The notes under the pieces are model-generated. The model saw nothing but the letters and a program-made list of their open reading frames with translations, did not search any database and was not told the origin of the DNA. The position numbers and the translations under genes are program-made. Source: Symsagittifera roscoffensis (lineage: Eukaryota > Xenacoelomorpha > Acoela > Convolutidae). Taken from it: a stretch of 64,000 bases of DNA. The stretch lies in assembly GCF_963678635.1 (NCBI RefSeq), contig NC_087070.1, positions 37,708,600-37,772,599 of the forward strand. The letters run 5' to 3'. Shown here in pieces: positions 59,781-64,000 of the stretch (position 1 is the stretch's first letter; every line of letters begins with the position of its first letter).

Positions 59781-61616
59781 ATGTTCGATGTTAATGTTTT
59801 CAATGAACACTTTGCTACTATTGGAGAAAAACTAACAGAAAACTTCAAACAAAATGTCTATAGATCAAATTTTCCAGTTATTAAAAACACGTTCGTTATA
59901 TATGATACCAATCGATATGAGATACTGAAGGAAATTAAAAACTTGTACAATAAAAAGTCTTCTGGTCATGATGGGATATGTAGTAAAATGGTAAAATTTT
60001 CTGCTCCGTTGCTGGCTGACCATTTAGCGCATTTTTTCAATATCTGCTTTGAAAAAGAGGGTTTTCCTAATTTTCTCAAAATTGCAAAATTTTCACCAAT
60101 GTATAAAAATGGCGACAAAACTGAACCCGATAACTACCGTCCAATTAGTTTGTTGTCTTGTATAAAAAAACTTTTTGAAAAACTAATTTTCAAGCGCATA
60201 TCTAATTTTGCCGCTAAAAACAACTTGATTGATAAGCATCAGTTTGGATTTCGAAGTAATCATCCCTGTATTCATGCCATTTTGTCCATTACTGACTATT
60301 TTCTTGAATCAATTGATAATAAAAAATTTGGTTACTCCTGCTTTATTGATTTGAAAAAAGCATTTGATACAGTTGATCGGAAAGTTTTACTTGACAAACG
60401 TTATCAATTTTAGTTCAGAGGGAAAATTCATAAGTTAATGACAAACTATCTTACAGGGAGAAAACAATATGTTTATTCAAATCAATCCGTCTCGAATATG
60501 CTAGAATGTACAAAAAGTGTTCCTCAAGGTTCAGTTTTGGGGCCATTTCTGTTCCTTTTATACATAAATGATCTGCCGTCGGCCAGCAACATTCAGCTAA
60601 CACTATTTGCAGATGATACAACGATAGTTGATGCTCAAAAATTTGCACGTTCAGCTAACACTATTTAATTCTGTCTGAAACATACAAAACGAAGTTTCAG
60701 ACAGAATTAAATAAAATATGTAATTGGTGCAATAATAACAAACTGCTCATAAATCAAAGTAAGTGCAAAAAAATGAAGTTTGGACGGGAATAACTTAAAT
60801 GAAAAATTTTCTTTTGGTAATAATGTACTCGCCGAGGTTTCTGATTTTAGGTATTTAGGAATTCAAATGGACAACAGACTCAAATTTGAATGTCATATTA
60901 ATAATGTTTGTGGTAAATTAGCTAAATTTACTAAATTTAACGGTTTACTATTCAAGGGTAGAAACTCTTTCTCGAAAAATGTGCTGGTTAAATTTTATAA
61001 CCGCTATGCAAAACCACTCATTTCCTACGGTTTAATTGCATTTGGTGCAACATCAAAAAGCCTATTAGAAAAAATATCTGTGATGCAAAAACGTATTTTT
61101 AAAACTATTTGTTTCAAGAGAAAATTTGAGCATGTCTCGTATATCCTACATTCGTTTGAGATTGACACCGTTTCTGACTAATATTTCAGACAAATAATCA
61201 AAGAAACTTTTAATCAACTTCGTGGTAAAAATCCCCTTGAAATTTTTAATTTGAAATCTCTGACTAATCGTCGGGTTACTCGGGCCTCTGCGGCAAAAAC
61301 TTTACCAAGCATGAAAACTAGAACACAACTAATGCAACGTTCATGGAAAAATGTGTCTCTTAAATGCTATAATTTTTTGAAATCAAACGAGCTGATACCA
61401 GATAACCTAAACCAATTAACTGAGCATCAACTAAATGGGTATTTCACAAAATTGTTTTCATTGTTTCTTAAAGATAATGTAGATCTTCTAGAATTATTTT
61501 TTTTTGAATTATCAAATCGGATTCTATCTCGCAACTTCTGTCATAGGTTTTTTCAGGGTCATGCCTCGATAAGCTGCATAGCTTTTTGCATGATCCTTGG
61601 TGGGTTTGAATTGTAA
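59781..61616 (+). pseudogene. LINE ORF2 reverse transcriptase, inactivated
   Basis: The RT copies the element RNA at a nicked target site. Motifs in order: KKSSGHDGICSKMVKFSAP, GDKTEPDNYRPISLLSCIKK, HQFGFRSNHPCIHAIL, YSCFIDLKKAFDTVDRKVLL (catalytic Asp), QGSVLGPFLFLLYINDLPSA, and the active site LFADDT at about 60605. The thumb region then reads NWCNNNKLLINQSKCKKMKF and DFRYLGIQMDNRLKF. The C-terminal domain follows to 61616. In-frame stops are TAG at 60411-60413 and TAA at 61179-61181; the reading frame is also disturbed between 60662 and about 60780 beside a hairpin. Otherwise one frame runs through, so decay is limited. Group assignment (CR1/Jockey superfamily) is by motif style. Confidence 0.88.
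60662..60713. repeat. Perfect 20-bp hairpin within the LINE RT
   Basis: The left stem (60662-60681) is the exact reverse complement of the right stem (60694-60713), with a 12-nt loop. The right stem encodes the expected protein (FQTELNK), so the left stem looks like an inserted inverted copy. A 17-bp direct repeat, TTCAGCTAACACTATTT, at 60592 and 60650 ends at the left stem. Confidence 0.9.
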
Positions 61617-61858
61617 ATGCGGTTTATTGTTTACCTGTCTGTATAATATTACTCTCCTAAATAAACTATACTAACTAAGATCCACTAGATACGGGGCCAG
61701 TTTAGATGGAGGGCGGGGGACGGATGTCTCCCCCTTAATCAGGAATTGGTTGCCAAATTATATATATTGAAAACAAGCAAAGAAATGAAATTTTTTGTCA
61801 GAAAAACATTGAAATCTTTAAAGATCTTTAAAAATTGATATGGTGCTTTAAATTTCAG

Positions 61859-62047
61859 GTATGTTTGCTGTCATCACAACAGTATTTCTTCTGACTGTCG
61901 AGAGGTTCAAGGCCATCCGAGATCCGTTCTTCGCCCTGCAGGGGTCAACAAAGTGCAAGAGTGTGCGTATTGTGACGTCATTATGGGTGATACTTATAAT
62001 CTATTGCGTGGTAGCAATGCTTTGTGTAATCGACCCTGATTCGACCG
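61859..62047 (+). CDS. Class A GPCR, second coding exon (TM3-TM4)
   Basis: The acceptor AATTTCAG ends at 61858 and the donor GTAAGA starts at 62048. The exon is 189 nt and phase 1 at both ends, so it is symmetric. It encodes GMFAVITTVFLLTVERF (TM3 with ERF in place of DRY), KAIRDPFF in loop 2 with the usual Pro, and TSLWVILIIYCVVAML (TM4, W4.50). The first codon completes the Gly split with exon 1 at 39870. Numbered on that join, R158 is 3.50 and W185 is 4.50. A later exon must encode TM5-TM7; none was found before 64000. Same gene as 39444-39870 is likely but inferred. Confidence 0.88.
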
Positions 62048-64000
62048 GTAAGAACTGATCTCGCGAAAAAAATGACCACCCTTTCTAAAGACTAGACATC
62101 AATTCGAAGTTTGATTAAATAACATTTGACAGTCAGTGAAAAAAATGATTTACCAGAATTTAGCTTGTTTCTGGCGTGTTTGGTTTTCAAAAATTTGACT
62201 GCGGTTCAGAAAATAGGTCAAAATAAGGTCTATGAATTGATTTGGGAGGGCTCGGAAAATCATTTCGATCGACCTATATGTTTGGAACGTTTTGGAAAAT
62301 CCGCCCCAGCTCGCGAAATCTTGGATTCGCCATATTCAAAAATGGACAATTTTGAGCCATATTTGTCCATATCTTTGATGATAATGAGAAGTTTTAGTAA
62401 TGTATTGAGGACAAATTCTCCATATGAGAATCATAAGCATCTCAAACGAAGAAAAATACATTTGAATTTTTTTTTAAAAAAAAAATCAGCAAAATTGACC
62501 TATGAGGGTAATCATTGAGTGATTCATCTTTCCTTTGGCGCCTACCAACTGTTTTTGAATAAGCATTCATTAAAATTTTTCCAAAAAAAAAACAAATTTG
62601 TCAAAATGTAATTTTAAAAAAAATATTGAACGCTTGGTTTCAAGTGCCAAAAGGATACATTTCGCATCTACAAATATTTCAGACCGACCAATCAATTAGC
62701 CTCAATCAAATTTGGAAGTGGTTTTGGCGTTTGGAATGGGTTTTGGCGTCGGTTTTGGCGACTAATTCGCCGCTTACGCCGCTGAAGGGAACGAAACATA
62801 TTGCGCGCTAATTATCCCAAATGGGTCAAATTAAAAACTCCTAGGTCATTTTTTTTCTGAGTTCGAGCTCAAGACGTCATTAATTTTCGGACTCTAGAAA
62901 AAGATCAAAACCGCTTGTGACAAAGACAAACACCGTCTGAAGGAAAGAAATTTTCCAATCTTTTCGTCAAAAGTCATAACATGAAACTTTTCTTAGCGGA
63001 AGTTACTCTTCTATTTTACTTGATTGTTAAGTTATTTAAGAGGCTACATAATTTTAGTTGCACGTGTAGTGCATGATCTTAGATACATTTTTTTTTTATT
63101 GTGAACAATCCAAAAACTTGTTATTTTTTTTGCGAAATCGGCCCTGCTAAAAACTTAATTATTGCATGTAATAACTTTAAAAGTTTTAACACATTGTTTT
63201 TTAATCAAGAGGCTATAAAATAAATGTTTTCTTTGTAATCAAAACTGTTGAGCTGGTAATCATCCACTTATTTATAATAAAATGCTAACATCATTCCTAT
63301 TCGAATAGATATTATTCACTCTTTTTTAATTGATACATTATTAACCAGTTAGGTCTAATTAAGGTGTTTCTTATTCAAACGATCTCGGAAGCGCTTCAAT
63401 AGGTTGTTTTTGTTCCAAATTTTGCTGATTTACTCAAAACTTAATACTTCTGAATGTTCAACGAAAATATCTGTTCAAGAGAAATGGCGGGTATATGAAA
63501 ACAAAAAAATTGTCTTTCTAGGCACAGAACAGAACCTGAATCAAAAATGAACTTATAATGACACATTTGTGAAACTTCCTGATTTTAGACCAAAAAAAAT
63601 TCGGAAAAATCCAACCCCATTCAATTACTTTGCTTCACACAGTATTTGTCGAAAAATTTTCCGCATTCAAAAATTTTTGCGTTAACAAAAAGTAGGTGTA
63701 GAAAAAAACTAATTTTGAAATTTTTTCTACGATAAGGGCGAGTTTGAAACTTTAAATGAGTGATGACAAAAAAAGACTATTTTTTGTTCTTTATAGCTCA
63801 TGTCTGTTTTTACTGTTTTTTTTTTTGGCTTCAAAAATAAAATATTTGAAAATGATATTGTGATTGTTTATTACACTGCTAGCAAAATTAAGACAACATA
63901 ACTTAAATACACAATTACTATGTTGCAGTGCTAATCGAAAAGTACGCAAACTTCAAGCCAATTGGAAAGTTACTTTTTGTAAAGCAAAAAAGGCTCATTT
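62048..64000 (+). other. Downstream intron of the receptor, no further exon seen
   Basis: No acceptor followed by a TM5-like reading frame was recognised. An open stretch at 62126-62518 has no membrane segments and looks non-coding. A dispersed arm repeat lies at 62740-62960. Confidence 0.5.
62740..62960 (-). repeat. Dispersed arm repeat, diverged copy
   Basis: CATATTGCGCGCTAATTATC and CCCAAATGGGTCAAA match TATATCGCGCGTTAATTGTC and CCCAAATTGGTCAAA at 34.05-34.1 kb. GAGCTCAAGAC and GTCTGAAGGAAAG match further along. A triplicated TTGGCG motif lies just before it. Confidence 0.6.

Larger units (their letters stand above)
59775..61680 (+). mobile_element. 5'-truncated LINE of the CR1/Jockey group
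   Basis: A non-LTR retrotransposon fragment carrying RT and C-terminal domain, without a recognisable endonuclease upstream. The left edge lies just before the ATG at 59781. The 3' part carries AATAAA at about 61660 and ends near TATACTAACTAAGA, with no long poly-A tail. It lies about 180 bp before the receptor exon 2 in the same orientation as the gene. Confidence 0.85.
39871..61858 (+). other. Inferred 22-kb intron of the plus-strand receptor
   Basis: It runs from donor GTAAGC at 39871 to acceptor TTTCAG ending at 61858. The flanking exons are both on the plus strand, match in phase (1), and together give a continuous TM3. The interval is filled with the foldback repeat, a C/A-rich relic, Copia and LINE insertions. 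Linkage of the two exons is inferred; they could belong to neighbouring paralogs. Confidence 0.7.

Noticed and set aside
62126-62518. Possible 130-codon exon after receptor exon 2
   Set aside because: No hydrophobic spans for TM5, no acceptor in register, and the composition resembles non-coding repeat DNA.

Overview
The window is AT-rich animal DNA, apparently from an invertebrate metazoan; the sequence does not fix the phylum. Evidence: exons of class A G-protein-coupled receptors with consensus splice donors and acceptors, an inferred intron of about 22 kb, and a mix of BEL/Pao, Gypsy, Copia and CR1/Jockey-type retroelements. No bacterial operons, tRNA or rRNA genes were seen.

Host genes. 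Two paralogous receptor genes lie head to head. One is on the minus strand (exon 1 at 5972-6404, the rest beyond the left edge). The other is on the plus strand (exon 1 at 39444-39870 and a phase-compatible exon 2 at 61859-62047, the rest beyond the right edge). Together they encode TM1-TM2 and TM3-TM4 of an orphan-like receptor with N1.50, D2.50, an ERF form of the E/DRY motif and W4.50. The usual TM3 cysteine appears to be absent.

Layout. 1-5.8 kb: anonymous DNA with a near-identical 1.2-1.3 kb tandem duplication. 5.8-6.4 kb: a 138-bp inverted-repeat element touching the first receptor exon. 8.4-14 kb: decayed BEL/Pao element, minus strand. 15.5-26.9 kb: a second decayed BEL/Pao element on the minus strand, split by a better preserved Gypsy element (19.38-25.67 kb) with 313-316 bp LTRs. 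28.2-29.1 kb: a 16-bp minisatellite with a 226-bp higher-order period, then a roughly 105-bp dimeric repeat. 31.0-32.5 kb: 3' part of a second Gypsy copy. 32.5-34.3 kb: inverted-repeat element. 34.3-39.4 kb: anonymous DNA with small duplications. 39.4-62.0 kb: the plus-strand receptor gene, whose inferred intron holds a 535-bp palindrome, a C/A-rich coding relic with 1.2-1.4 kb direct repeats, a Copia element (51.6-58.2 kb) and a 5'-truncated LINE (59.8-61.7 kb).

The unusual content is structural: foldback repeats, nested and inverted duplications, and a receptor pair separated and expanded by transposons. I found no convincing new multi-gene system. All LTR elements look dead.
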